DNA of 64,000 nucleotides from QWHO01 sp021404945 (GTDB lineage Bacteria; Vulcanimicrobiota; Xenobia; Xenobiales; QWHO01), in contig CAUJEN010000073.1 in assembly GCA_963169765.1 (NCBI GenBank), forward strand, positions 11,271-75,270, in the 5' to 3' direction. Shown here piece by piece: positions 42,838 to 51,109 of the stretch (its first letter is position 1; every line of letters starts with the position of its first letter). The position numbers and the translations under genes were made by a program. The notes below the pieces were generated by a model. That model had not been told where the DNA came from. It did no database searches and was given only the letters and a program-made list of their open reading frames with translations.

Positions 42838-44118
42838 ATGATGTCTGAAGTCATGGATCTCGCAACCCATCCCATCCTGCTGCGCACCGAGCTGCCCGGA
42901 CCTCTGGCAAAGGCGGCCATCGAGCGCGACAAGCAGCACATGTCGCCCTCGCTCATCCACTGCTATCCGCTCTACGTCAAGAAGGCGGCCGGCTGCATGG
43001 TGGAGGACCTGGACGGCAACATCCTGCTCGACTGTCAGGCGGGGGTGGCCACCGCCTCGACCGGCCACTGCCATCCGGCCGTGGCGGCTGCCGTCAAGGA
43101 GCAGGTGGACACCCTGATCCACATCTGCGGCACCGACTTCTTCTACCCCGGCTATGGGGCGCTCTGCGACCGGCTTGACCGGCTCGCTCCCAAGGTGGAC
43201 AACGGCTGGCAGGTATTCTTGTCCAACTCGGGCACCGAGTCGGTGGAGGCGGCCATCAAGCTGACCCGCTACCACACGGGCCGACACCACATGATCGCCT
43301 TCCGGGGCGGGTTCCACGGACGCTCCATGGGCTCGCTCTCGCTCACGGCCAGCAAAACCAAGTATCGCAAGGGCTTCGGGCCGCTCATCCCGGGCATTCA
43401 CCACGTGGAATATGGTGACATCGAAGCCATCGAGAAGGGGCTGTTCCGCTCCACCCTGCCGGCCAACGAGGTGGCTGCCATCGTCGTGGAGCCGATCCTG
43501 GGCGAGGGCGGCTACATCGTGCCAGACAAGAGCTTCTTGCTCGAGCTGCGCGAGATGTGCGACGAGCACGGCATCCTGCTGGTGTTCGACGAGGTGCAGG
43601 CGGGCATGGGACGCACCGGCAAGATGTTCGCCTGCGAGCACTTCGCCGTCACGCCCGATGTGATCTTGCTGGCCAAGGGCATCGCCTCGGGCTTCCCGCT
43701 GGGAGCCATGATGGCCCGCAAGGAGTTCATGACCTGGCCGGCCGGATCGCACGGCTCTACCTGCGGCGGCAACCCGGTCTGCATCGCCGCCGCCATGGCC
43801 ACTCTGGACCTGTTGGAGGGCTCGCTCGTCAAGAACGCCGCCGAGGTGGGCGCTTTCTTTAAGAATGCTCTGCACGACAGACTGACCTCCAATCCCATCG
43901 TTAAGGACGTGCGCGGACTGGGGCTGATGCTGGGGGTGGAGTTTGATACCCACGAGCATTCCGAGCGGGTCGCCAACCGCTGTTACGAGCGGGGCCTGCT
44001 GGTTCTCGAGTGCGGGGCCAGCACCATCCGCATCTCCCCGCCTCTGGTCATCACCCGCGGGCAGGCCCAGGTGGCCGCCGACCTCTTCGCCCAGGTGTGC
44101 CAGGAGGTGGCCGCCTGA
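42838..44118 (+). CDS. Class III (GABA-type) aminotransferase
   Basis: 426 aa from the ATG at 42838 (a second ATG follows at once). PLP enzyme of the 4-aminobutyrate/ornithine aminotransferase class: NSGTESVEAAIKL, FRGGFHGRS, VFDEVQAGMGRTG and PLP Lys280 in LLAKGIASGFPLGAM. Moves a terminal amino group from an omega-amino acid to 2-oxoglutarate or pyruvate, giving a semialdehyde. The gap to the dehydrogenase is 11 bp; its stop overlaps the next gene's start. Confidence 0.9.
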   Translation: MMSEVMDLATHPILLRTELPGPLAKAAIERDKQHMSPSLIHCYPLYVKKAAGCMVEDLDGNILLDCQAGVATASTGHCHPAVAAAVKEQVDTLIHICGTDFFYPGYGALCDRLDRLAPKVDNGWQVFLSNSGTESVEAAIKLTRYHTGRHHMIAFRGGFHGRSMGSLSLTASKTKYRKGFGPLIPGIHHVEYGDIEAIEKGLFRSTLPANEVAAIVVEPILGEGGYIVPDKSFLLELREMCDEHGILLVFDEVQAGMGRTGKMFACEHFAVTPDVILLAKGIASGFPLGAMMARKEFMTWPAGSHGSTCGGNPVCIAAAMATLDLLEGSLVKNAAEVGAFFKNALHDRLTSNPIVKDVRGLGLMLGVEFDTHEHSERVANRCYERGLLVLECGASTIRISPPLVITRGQAQVAADLFAQVCQEVAA

Positions 44119-45389
44119 GCGAGCTGGTCACCCGCCAGTCCGAGCGGGTCTTCTTCACCTGGACGGCCCAGAAGAAGGCGGCTCCGCTCGAGATCATCGG
44201 CGGCGAAGGGGCCCGCTTCGAGACGGCCGACGGGGCCTGGTGGTGGGACCTGGGCAGCACGACCTGGAACGCCAATCTGGGCCACGGACATCCGGCCATG
44301 CGCGCGGCTCTGACCGAGGCAGCCTCGCGCGGCCTGGTGGCCGGGCCCGCCGCCGTCTTCCCGGACAAAGCCCGGGCAGGCGAGCTGCTGGCCGAGGTGT
44401 CCCCGCCCGGATTGAGCAAGAGCTTTCTCTGCCTGTCGGGGGCCGAGGCCAACGAGAATGCCATCAAGATCGCCCGGCTCGTGACCGGGCGCTCCAAAGT
44501 GGTCAGCCGCACTCGCAGCTACCATGGCGCGACCCTGGCCGCCCTCTCCATCTCGGGCGACCCGCGGCGCGAGCCCTTCGAGCCGGGCTATCCCGGGGTG
44601 GTGCGCATGACCGATCCTTACTGCTACCGCTGCAGCTTTGGCCTGGCCAGCGACACGTGCCAGCGCGAGTGTGCTCAGGATCTGGAGCGAGCGCTGCTCG
44701 AGGCCGGCCCGGAGACGGTGGCGGCGGTGATTGTCGAAGGCGTGACCGGGGCCAACGGGGTCTTCCCCGCGCCTCCCGGCTATTTTACCCGCCTGCGCGA
44801 GCTGTGCGACCGCTACGGAGTGCTCTTGATCGCCGACGAGGTGCTGTCTGGCTTCGGCCGCACGGGCAAGTGGTTTGCAGTGGACCACGAGCCGGTCGTG
44901 CCCGACCTTCTGACCTGCGCCAAGGGGCTCACCGGGGGTTACGCGCCCGGAGGCGCGGTGGTGGTGCACGAGCGCATCGCCAGGCATTTCGACGAGGAGG
45001 TGCTCTTGTGCGGGCTGACCGCCTATGCCCACCCCCTCACCTGCACCGCCATCCGGGCCGCCATCGGGACCTACCGGGCCGACAACTTGATCGAGCGGGC
45101 CGCGCAACTTGGCCAGTGGCTGGGAGGGCGTCTTGCGAGCCTGCTGCAGCGGCCCTGCGTCGGTGACGTGCGCGGCCTGGGCCTCCTGTGGGCGGTCGAG
45201 CTGGTGCGCCCCGGCACCCGAGAGCCGCTGGACGCGACCGGGGTCTACAACGCTTTGAAAAAGCGCCGGGTGTATACCCACCGGCGCGACAACATGATCT
45301 ACCTGGCGCCTCCGCTGGTGATCGGCCAGGAGCAGCTCGACGAGGTCGTCGGGCTGCTCGAGCAGGCGCTGGACGAAGGGACAGCATGA
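44115..45389 (+). CDS. Second class III aminotransferase, CTG start
   Basis: 424 aa. The likely start is CTG at 44115, overlapping the upstream TGA (CTGA) and preceded by AGGAGG at 44102-44107; no ATG, GTG or TTG exists nearby in frame except one 105 bp inside the previous gene. PLP-enzyme motifs: LSGAEANENAIKIAR, SRTRSYHGAT, IADEVLSGFGRTG and Lys270 in CAKGLTGGY. An unusual segment CYRCSFGLASDTCQREC has four Cys and could bind metal. Related to beta-alanine/omega-amino acid:pyruvate or taurine-type aminotransferases. Confidence 0.85.
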   Translation: MSELVTRQSERVFFTWTAQKKAAPLEIIGGEGARFETADGAWWWDLGSTTWNANLGHGHPAMRAALTEAASRGLVAGPAAVFPDKARAGELLAEVSPPGLSKSFLCLSGAEANENAIKIARLVTGRSKVVSRTRSYHGATLAALSISGDPRREPFEPGYPGVVRMTDPYCYRCSFGLASDTCQRECAQDLERALLEAGPETVAAVIVEGVTGANGVFPAPPGYFTRLRELCDRYGVLLIADEVLSGFGRTGKWFAVDHEPVVPDLLTCAKGLTGGYAPGGAVVVHERIARHFDEEVLLCGLTAYAHPLTCTAIRAAIGTYRADNLIERAAQLGQWLGGRLASLLQRPCVGDVRGLGLLWAVELVRPGTREPLDATGVYNALKKRRVYTHRRDNMIYLAPPLVIGQEQLDEVVGLLEQALDEGTA

Positions 45390-46084
45390 AAGTCGTCAAG
45401 GACGCCCGCGAGGCCCTGCAGGGGCTGGAGTCGGGCATGAGCGTGATGTCCGGGGGCTTCGGCCTGTGCGGCAACCCCGAGCAGTGCATCAAGACCCTGG
45501 CCGAAAGCGGGATCAAGGACCTCACCATCATCAGCAACAACTGTGGCAACCAGGGCCGTGGCCTGGCGGCCCTGCTGCAGAATCGCCAGGTCTCCAAAGT
45601 GATCTGCAGCTTCATCGGGGGCAATCCCGATCTGGCCACCCAGTACCTGGCCGGCGAGGTGCAGGTCGAGCTCAACCCGCAGGGCACCCTGGCCGAGCGC
45701 ATCCGGGCCGGCGGGGCCGGGCTGGGGGGCTTCTTCACCCCCACCGGGGTGGGTACGGCTGTGGCCGATGGCAAGGAGCTGCGAGAGATCGACGGGCGCC
45801 TGTATCTGTTCGAGAAGCCCCTCAAGGCCGACTTCGCCCTGGTGCGAGCAGCCGTGGGGGACAAGCTCGGCAACCTGCGCTTTTACCGAACCTCGCGCAA
45901 CTTCAATCCCCTGATGGCCATGGCCGCCCGGGTGACCGTGGCCGAGGTGGACACTCTCGTGGAGGTGGGCGAGCTGGACCCGGACGACATCCACCTGCCA
46001 GGACTTTTCGTCGACCGCATCTTTGAAGCGAGCCACGAAAACCCCATCGAGCACCGCACGGTGCGGACCAGGGAGGCCAGATGA
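45386..46084 (+). CDS. scoA: 3-oxoacid CoA-transferase subunit A
   Basis: 232 aa, ATGA overlap with the aminotransferase. Family I CoA-transferase alpha subunit: MSGGFGLCGNPE, LTIISNNCG, CSFIGGNPD, ELNPQGTLAERIRAGGAG and FFTPTGVGT. With subunit B it moves CoA between succinate or acetate and a 3-oxoacid such as acetoacetate. Cytosolic. Its place in the operon suggests it activates or recovers the acid product of amino-acid breakdown. Confidence 0.93.
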   Translation: MKVVKDAREALQGLESGMSVMSGGFGLCGNPEQCIKTLAESGIKDLTIISNNCGNQGRGLAALLQNRQVSKVICSFIGGNPDLATQYLAGEVQVELNPQGTLAERIRAGGAGLGGFFTPTGVGTAVADGKELREIDGRLYLFEKPLKADFALVRAAVGDKLGNLRFYRTSRNFNPLMAMAARVTVAEVDTLVEVGELDPDDIHLPGLFVDRIFEASHENPIEHRTVRTREAR

Positions 46085-46716
46085 GCTGGAGTCGAGAGGA
46101 GCAAGCCCGGCGCGCCGGGGCCGAGCTGAAGGACGGAGACATCGTCAACCTGGGCATCGGCCTGCCCACCGAGGTGGCCAACTACGTGCCCCGGGGCATC
46201 CAGGTGATGTTTCACTCCGAGAACGGGCTGCTGGGGATGGGGCCGTTCCCTTACGAGGACGAGCTCGATCCGCAGATCATCAATGCCGGCAAACAGACCG
46301 TGACCCTGGCGCCGGGCGCCAGCCTGTTTGATTCGGCCCTTTCCTTTGCCATGATCCGGGGGGGTCACGTGGACGTGGCCATCCTGGGCGGGCTGGAGGT
46401 GGCCCAGAACGGCGACCTGGCCAACTGGATGATCCCCGGTAAGATGGTCACCGGCATGGGGGGCGCCATGGATCTGGCCGGCGGCGCCAAGAAGACGCTG
46501 GTCATGCAGACCCACACCTCCAAGACGGGTGAGAGCAAGCTGATGGATCGGCTCAGCCTGCCCCCCACCGCGCTGGGCTGCGTCAACCGCGTGATCACCG
46601 AGCTGGGTGTGTTCGACTGCTGCGGGGACCACTTTCTGTGTCTGGAGCTGGCTCCCGGGGTCAGCCGCGAGGAGGCTGTGGCCAGGACGAAAGGCGAGCT
46701 GCGGTTCGCAGGATAA
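46081..46716 (+). CDS. scoB: 3-oxoacid CoA-transferase subunit B
   Basis: 211 aa, ATGA overlap with subunit A. NLGIGLPTEVANYVP, the catalytic Glu47 in SENGLLGMGPFP, FAMIRGGHVDVAILGG, GKMVTGMGGAMDLA and C-terminal RELGVF-like VITELGVFDC. The Glu carries the CoA thioester intermediate. Last gene of the operon; the 233-bp gap that follows (46717-46949) shows no gene or clear terminator. Confidence 0.94.
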   Translation: MSWSREEQARRAGAELKDGDIVNLGIGLPTEVANYVPRGIQVMFHSENGLLGMGPFPYEDELDPQIINAGKQTVTLAPGASLFDSALSFAMIRGGHVDVAILGGLEVAQNGDLANWMIPGKMVTGMGGAMDLAGGAKKTLVMQTHTSKTGESKLMDRLSLPPTALGCVNRVITELGVFDCCGDHFLCLELAPGVSREEAVARTKGELRFAG

Positions 46717-46949
46717 GAACTGGGGCCATGGTGCCTTGCAGAGTTGACGGCTTCTGCGTGAGCTGACACCGAGCGTGTCGACTTTGGGCAACATCTTCTC
46801 GATCGTCAGGCTGAAATGGCAACGACGATTGAGGTCTACCGAAAAATCCAGGGCGACCACTTTCGGCTCGCCAGCCTGCCGCCCTGACTTTCGGAGGCTT
46901 TTCAGAGTTTGGCTTTAAGCTGATTGCAACACAAACAGGGAGGGTCACC

Positions 46950-47492
46950 ATGATCAACACCAGCTTCGCTTCCGCCACCGTGGCAACCATCGCCAACCGG
47001 CCCAGCGTGGCCGCTTCCCAGAGCCAGGGCCAAACGGCCGAGACCGGTGGCCCCCAGGAGACCGTCAGCCTGAGCGAGACCCCCGCCCGCAAGAGCTGGT
47101 TGGGCCGGACGCTGAGCAAGACCGGCCTGATCCTGGGACTGGGAGCCGCCCTCTTCTGCGCCTCGGTTCCCGCCGCCAATGCTCAGAGTTACTACTACCA
47201 TCAGCCTGTTCCGGTCTGCGGTCAGGTCCAGACCGGCAGCCAGACCGGCATCAGCATCGACCATCGTGGCAACGTCGGTATCTACACCACCCAGCAGAGC
47301 GTCAACACCTGCAACGGCACGGTCCAGCAGAACACGGTCGGAATCAACCAGAACGGCGTCGTCATCCAGCAGCAGACCGGCGTTCCAGGCTGGGGAGTCT
47401 TCAACGGACCCACGGTGGTCTTCCCCTCCCACCGCGGCGGTCATCACGGCCATCACGGCCACCACGGACACCACGGCGGCTATTACCGCTAA
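46950..47492 (+). CDS. Leader-type exported protein with Gln/Asn-rich core and His-rich tail
   Basis: 180 aa, ribosome site GGGAGG. Residues 1-45 are a Ser/Ala/Gln leader with PQETVSLSETP; a membrane or signal-type helix follows (TGLILGLGAALFCASVPAANA) with a probable cleavage after ANA; then a Gln/Asn/Gly-rich core (TVQQNTVGINQNGVVIQQQ, two Cys) and a tail of GHHGHHGHHGHH type ending GGYYR. The His repeats likely bind metal. No family; a surface or periplasmic metal-binding or fibre-forming protein is possible. Confidence 0.6.
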   Translation: MINTSFASATVATIANRPSVAASQSQGQTAETGGPQETVSLSETPARKSWLGRTLSKTGLILGLGAALFCASVPAANAQSYYYHQPVPVCGQVQTGSQTGISIDHRGNVGIYTTQQSVNTCNGTVQQNTVGINQNGVVIQQQTGVPGWGVFNGPTVVFPSHRGGHHGHHGHHGHHGGYYR

Positions 47493-47523
47493 CCGCGCGC
47501 AAAACTCACTCCTGAAGGCCGCC

Positions 47524-48201
47524 TCAGGCGGGGTCGCAGAACGGGCAGTTGAGCTCGGAGAAGGGCAGCTCTACCTCCCCCACCGGCGCCTCGGCCACGT
47601 AGGTGAGCTCGAAATCGCACTGCTTGCAGGCGAAGACCATGCGCGACTCGCCCTGATGGCGGAACACCCGGGCTGACCAGCGCTCCTGCCAATCGCGCTG
47701 CAATCGTGGCATGATGCGCAGCCGTCTGGGCAGCTCGCTCCCCTCCAACTCGGCTTGAGCCATGGACTGCTCCAGCATCCAGGTGGCCCGGCGAGCGGTG
47801 GCCAGCCCCCGGTCCAGGTCGCCCAGAGACTTCTGCTCCACGAAAGCGCGCACTGAGGCCATCGCTTGCTCGAGCTCGTCCAGCCCCTCCAGCCCACCTC
47901 CGGCAAGCCAATGGCGAACCTCCGCCAGATGGCGCTCAAGCCGAGTGAAGCCATAGGCGAAGTCGACTGCGAAGATCTTCTGGGCCAGCACCTCCTCGAC
48001 CAGGTTTTCGAGGTGGCGGGCTGGATTGACGGGTTGCTCCACGAGGACTGCTTCGTCTGTCTGGGAGGGTTTCCCGGCTGTGAGCCAGAGCACCGGATAT
48101 TTGTCATCCAGACCACAGAGGAGGTCTGCCTGGAGAGCTATGCCTTGAGTATCAGAAAGGCAGGCAATCAAGATGCTCAAGAAATCGTTTCTCAAGATCA
48201 T
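47524..48201 (-). CDS. Helical protein with C-terminal zinc-ribbon Cys pairs
   Basis: 225 aa; the start is uncertain because the ATG at 48201 overlaps the divergent gene. Helical middle (LDELEQAMASVRAFVEQKSLGDL, given here as LDELEQAMASVRAF and VEQKSLGDL) followed by a beta segment VFACKQCDFELTYV and NCPFC, forming a four-Cys zinc site. Resembles in design the 8955 protein. Function unknown. Confidence 0.55.
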   Translation of the reverse strand: MILRNDFLSILIACLSDTQGIALQADLLCGLDDKYPVLWLTAGKPSQTDEAVLVEQPVNPARHLENLVEEVLAQKIFAVDFAYGFTRLERHLAEVRHWLAGGGLEGLDELEQAMASVRAFVEQKSLGDLDRGLATARRATWMLEQSMAQAELEGSELPRRLRIMPRLQRDWQERWSARVFRHQGESRMVFACKQCDFELTYVAEAPVGEVELPFSELNCPFCDPA

Positions 48202-48781
48202 ACTGCTGGGAGCCCTACTCTCCCCGATGGCTCAGGCCAGCCCCACAGGCCCGGTCGACTGCGGCGGCGGGCATACGGTCGATGCCCCCCGCATCATCTT
48301 CAGCGAGCCCCTGAGTGACAATGAGCCCGACCCGCCCCGCTATCGCGATGGCTACTACCAGGATGCCAAGAAGGACCAGACTACGGTGGTGGTTCGCAAG
48401 CCCCGCTGGCGCGTCTACGCCGTGGACCGCGAGGAACCGAAGTCCACGACGGCTCAAATTCAAGAGACCATTAAGGACTGGCTGAAGGACAAAGCCCTGT
48501 CGGCTCTCCAGAAGGTCGCCGACAGCATCCCACTGACCAGGATCATCAAGAACGCCGACAAGACAGCCGATGCCCTGGCTTCGGGCGACTTCCGCCGGGG
48601 AGTGTGGGTTACCTACATCCGCGAGGGCTCCAACGGCGAGGTGCTCGAGAGCATAGTGGAGCGTCTCAGCGGCGACGACGAGTTGCCCTGGCAGATCAAG
48701 GGCGGCGACGAGGCCGGCCAGCAGAAGGTGCTCAAAAAACACCTGACGGCCATGAACCGAGCCGCGGATGCTGGCAAGTAG
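48173..48781 (+). CDS. Exported hypothetical protein
   Basis: 202 aa. Signal peptide MLKKSFLKIILLGALLSPMAQA, then VDCGGG and Pro/Asp-rich segments, and a helical C-terminal half (IQETIKDWLKDKALSALQKVAD; NADKTADALASGD) with a GVWVTYIREGS beta piece. No catalytic motif or known family. Divergent from and overlapping (29 bp) the predicted 5' end of the zinc-ribbon gene. Confidence 0.6.
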   Translation: MLKKSFLKIILLGALLSPMAQASPTGPVDCGGGHTVDAPRIIFSEPLSDNEPDPPRYRDGYYQDAKKDQTTVVVRKPRWRVYAVDREEPKSTTAQIQETIKDWLKDKALSALQKVADSIPLTRIIKNADKTADALASGDFRRGVWVTYIREGSNGEVLESIVERLSGDDELPWQIKGGDEAGQQKVLKKHLTAMNRAADAGK

Positions 48782-48804
48782 CGCCTCCAGGAGAGGTGCC
48801 CAGG

Positions 48805-48925
48805 ACGCTGCAGGAGCGCGGCCGGAATCCCTTGACACGGGTTTTCGGCCGCGGCTCGTTTGAGGTCGGACCTCTCCGGGCCGCTACACAATGCTGGTTT
48901 GCGGCCGGGCTCCTGGCTGCCCTGT
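48805..48925 (-). repeat. Dispersed repeat family, copy 6 (inverted orientation)
   Basis: GGAGCGCGGCCGGAATCCC, TTGACACGGGTTTTCGGCCG and CGGCTCG match the reverse complement of the core in copies 1-4; further right CACAATGCTGGTTTGCGGCC and GGGCTCCTGG repeat parts of the family. It fills 48782-48966. Confidence 0.65.
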
Positions 48926-48966
48926 GCGTGCAAGGATTCCCCACCCTGTGACCGAAAAACAACCCT

Positions 48967-50214
48967 GTGAAGAGCGATCTCGACATCCTGCTGGAAACCT
49001 TGCCCCCCGAGTCGCGCGAGACGGCCCGGGCCCTGTGGGCCGGGATGCCGGCCGACATGCGCCGCGAGCTGACCCTCACGCTGGGAGCGTTCGTGGGGCT
49101 CTTGCGCCAGAGGCCGGGCACGGCCGCCGATCTGGTCAAGATGATCCGTCGGCTGGCCGCCCCGGTCTATGCGCCGGTCACGAAGGTGGCCATCGTGGGG
49201 CCGGTCAACGTGGGAAAGTCCACTCTGTTCAATGCTCTGGTGAATGACCCCGAGTTGCAGGCCGAGGTCTCGCCGATTCCGGGCACGACCCGGGCGGCGC
49301 TCACCTCGGACAAAGGGCTGTTCGCGCTGGTGGACACGCCCGGGGCCGACCGCCCTCAAACCATGGGCCTGGAAGAGCGCGAACGAGCCTTCAAGGCCGC
49401 AGCCGGGGCGGACTTCCTGCTGATTGTTTTCGATGCCACGGTGGGGGTGAACACCTCGGCCCGCATCCTGTTCGGCGAGCTGAAGGCGCTGGGCAAGCCC
49501 TACCTGGTCTGCCTGAACAAGATCGACATGGTGACGGGCAAGCTGAAAGCCGAGGTGGTGCGCTCGGCGGCCCAGGTGCTCGACCTCGACCCGGAAACTG
49601 TCGTGCCGGTCTCGGCCCAGGAAGGTAACGGGGTGGAGCGGCTGTTGCTCGAGCTGGCAGCGGCCGAGCCGCGCCTTCTGGGCAAGCTGGGTGAGGTCCT
49701 CACCCCGCTGCGGCGCAAGCTGGGCTGGCAGGCCGTGCGCCGGGCAGCGGTGGCCTCGGGGCTGGTGGCCCTTTCGCCCATCCCGATTCTGGACCTGATC
49801 CCGCTGACGGCCATCCAGGCCACCATGGTGCTGACCCTGGCTCGCATCTACGGGCGCGAAATGACCTGGAAGCGGGGACTGGAGATCCTGGCCACCTTCG
49901 GGGCAGGCTTGCTGGGCCGCACTCTGTTCCAGCAGCTGTCCAAGCTCGGCGGGGTGCCCGGCTGGGCTCTCTCGGCCTCAGTTGCCAGCTCAGCCACCGT
50001 GGCCATCGGCTTTGCGGTGATGCGCTGGTTTGAGACCGGCCAGAAGCCGACCCACAAGGATATGCTGGAGGTGGCCTCCCAGACCCAGAAGGCGCTGACG
50101 GCAAAGCTGCGCGGCAAGAAGCCGGGCAAGCAACAACTCACCGAGGACCTGGAAGAGCTGCTGCCCGAGGTCACAAAACAGCTCGATCCCGAGGATGCCC
50201 CCCGGCCCGAGTGA
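48967..50214 (+). CDS. Era-like GTPase with C-terminal membrane domain
   Basis: 415 aa, GTG start. N-terminal helical region, then a G domain: P-loop GPVNVGKST (78-86), DTPGAD (G3) and NKID (G4), with SAQEGNG as G5. A C-terminal DUF697-like region has hydrophobic helices (ILDLIPLTAIQATMVLTLA, ATFGAGLLGRTLFQQL). Such dynamin/Era-type proteins bind membranes. A role in membrane remodelling or stress is inferred; the following genes are membrane proteins. Confidence 0.82.
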   Translation: MKSDLDILLETLPPESRETARALWAGMPADMRRELTLTLGAFVGLLRQRPGTAADLVKMIRRLAAPVYAPVTKVAIVGPVNVGKSTLFNALVNDPELQAEVSPIPGTTRAALTSDKGLFALVDTPGADRPQTMGLEERERAFKAAAGADFLLIVFDATVGVNTSARILFGELKALGKPYLVCLNKIDMVTGKLKAEVVRSAAQVLDLDPETVVPVSAQEGNGVERLLLELAAAEPRLLGKLGEVLTPLRRKLGWQAVRRAAVASGLVALSPIPILDLIPLTAIQATMVLTLARIYGREMTWKRGLEILATFGAGLLGRTLFQQLSKLGGVPGWALSASVASSATVAIGFAVMRWFETGQKPTHKDMLEVASQTQKALTAKLRGKKPGKQQLTEDLEELLPEVTKQLDPEDAPRPE

Positions 50215-50256
50215 GCCGGCAGGCCTTTCCTGGGAGGGCCAGAAAGGTTTCCCAAG

Positions 50257-50706
50257 ATGCTTGCGGATGCACCCTACGAAACCACAGAGCCGGTCATGCA
50301 CCCGCTGGTCGGCCTGGTCGCCGGCCTGGCGGCAGGCGGAGCCATGCTGGGCACCTCGGCCCTGGCCCACAAGCTCACCCCGATGGCGCTCGCCTTCGGG
50401 CTGGGCGACGCCACCCGGGGGCTGGTCGCCTGGCTGGCCCTGGCTGCCTTTCTTGGTCTGATGTACGGGATCTCCCAGTTGCAAGCGCGCCCCCGAGACC
50501 TGATCGGCGTGGGCATCTTTTACGGGATCTTTCTCTGGATTGCCCCGGCCGTCTTCGGTCGGCTGTTCTTCGGGCAGTCCACCGCCATGCTGCGAACATT
50601 CCCCTGGTTTGTGAGTTGCCTGGCCTTCGGGCTGACGCTGGGAATTCTGGCGGTGCTGGCGGAGCGCACCCGCTCCACCTCCACGGCCGTGGTGGCAAGA
50701 GATTGA
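50257..50706 (+). CDS. Small multi-span membrane protein
   Basis: 149 aa with four hydrophobic helices (HPLVGLVAGLAAGGAML, GLVAWLALAAFLGLMYG, GIFYGIFLWIAPAVFG, SCLAFGLTLGILAVLA). No family recognised. It follows the GTPase by 42 bp and precedes the carbamoyltransferase module by 13 bp, so it links the two units. Confidence 0.65.
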   Translation: MLADAPYETTEPVMHPLVGLVAGLAAGGAMLGTSALAHKLTPMALAFGLGDATRGLVAWLALAAFLGLMYGISQLQARPRDLIGVGIFYGIFLWIAPAVFGRLFFGQSTAMLRTFPWFVSCLAFGLTLGILAVLAERTRSTSTAVVARD

Positions 50707-50719
50707 GGGAGGTTGCAAG

Positions 50720-50890
50720 ATGAGCACGCTCAAGGGCATGCTGGCCACGATCCGAGAGCTGATGGGCTTCTTGTGGGCCAACAAACTGTGGTGGATGTCG
50801 CCCATCGTGGTCGTGCTGCTGCTGGTGGGCGGGCTGGTCGTGCTGGGCTCGAGCACCGGCCTGGGGCCGTTCGTCTACTCGCTGTTCTGA
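50720..50890 (+). CDS. DUF5989-family small membrane protein
   Basis: 56 aa, ribosome site GGGAGG. MSTLKGMLATIRELMGFLW, then NKLWWMSPIVVVLLLVGGL and VVLGSSTGLGPFVYSLF. One membrane helix and the terminal PFVY(S/T)LF phrase match DUF5989, a family known beside NodU-type carbamoyltransferases. Overlaps the next start by 1 base (TGATG). Function unknown. Confidence 0.8.
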   Translation: MSTLKGMLATIRELMGFLWANKLWWMSPIVVVLLLVGGLVVLGSSTGLGPFVYSLF

Positions 50891-51105
50891 TGCTGACGGC
50901 CTGGCGAGAGATCTCGATGGCCTTCGGCAGCTTCCAGGCCCGCTGGCTGCTGACGCTGGTCTACTTCAGCCTGGTGGCCCTGTCTGCCGTGCCGGCCTAC
51001 TTCGCCGACCGGCTGCAGCTGCGAGGGCGACCCGGAGCGAGCACGGCCTGGAACGAGCGCCCCCCCACTCCCACCGATCTGGCCTCGGCCACCCGTCAGT
51101 TTTAA
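50890..51105 (+). CDS. Small membrane protein of the carbamoyltransferase module (SxtJ-like C-terminus)
   Basis: 71 aa; the ATG overlaps the DUF5989 stop (TGATG). One helix (RWLLTLVYFSLVALSAVPAYF) is followed by a short polar tail with STAWNERPPT and LASATRQF. It resembles the last part of SxtJ-type membrane proteins that normally sit in this gene neighbourhood. It ends 4 bp before the carbamoyltransferase. Confidence 0.6.
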   Translation: MLTAWREISMAFGSFQARWLLTLVYFSLVALSAVPAYFADRLQLRGRPGASTAWNERPPTPTDLASATRQF

Positions 51106-51109
51106 CCGA

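Noticed and set aside
46815..46887. 24-codon frame before the His-tail gene
   Set aside because: Too short, no ribosome site and no conserved feature.
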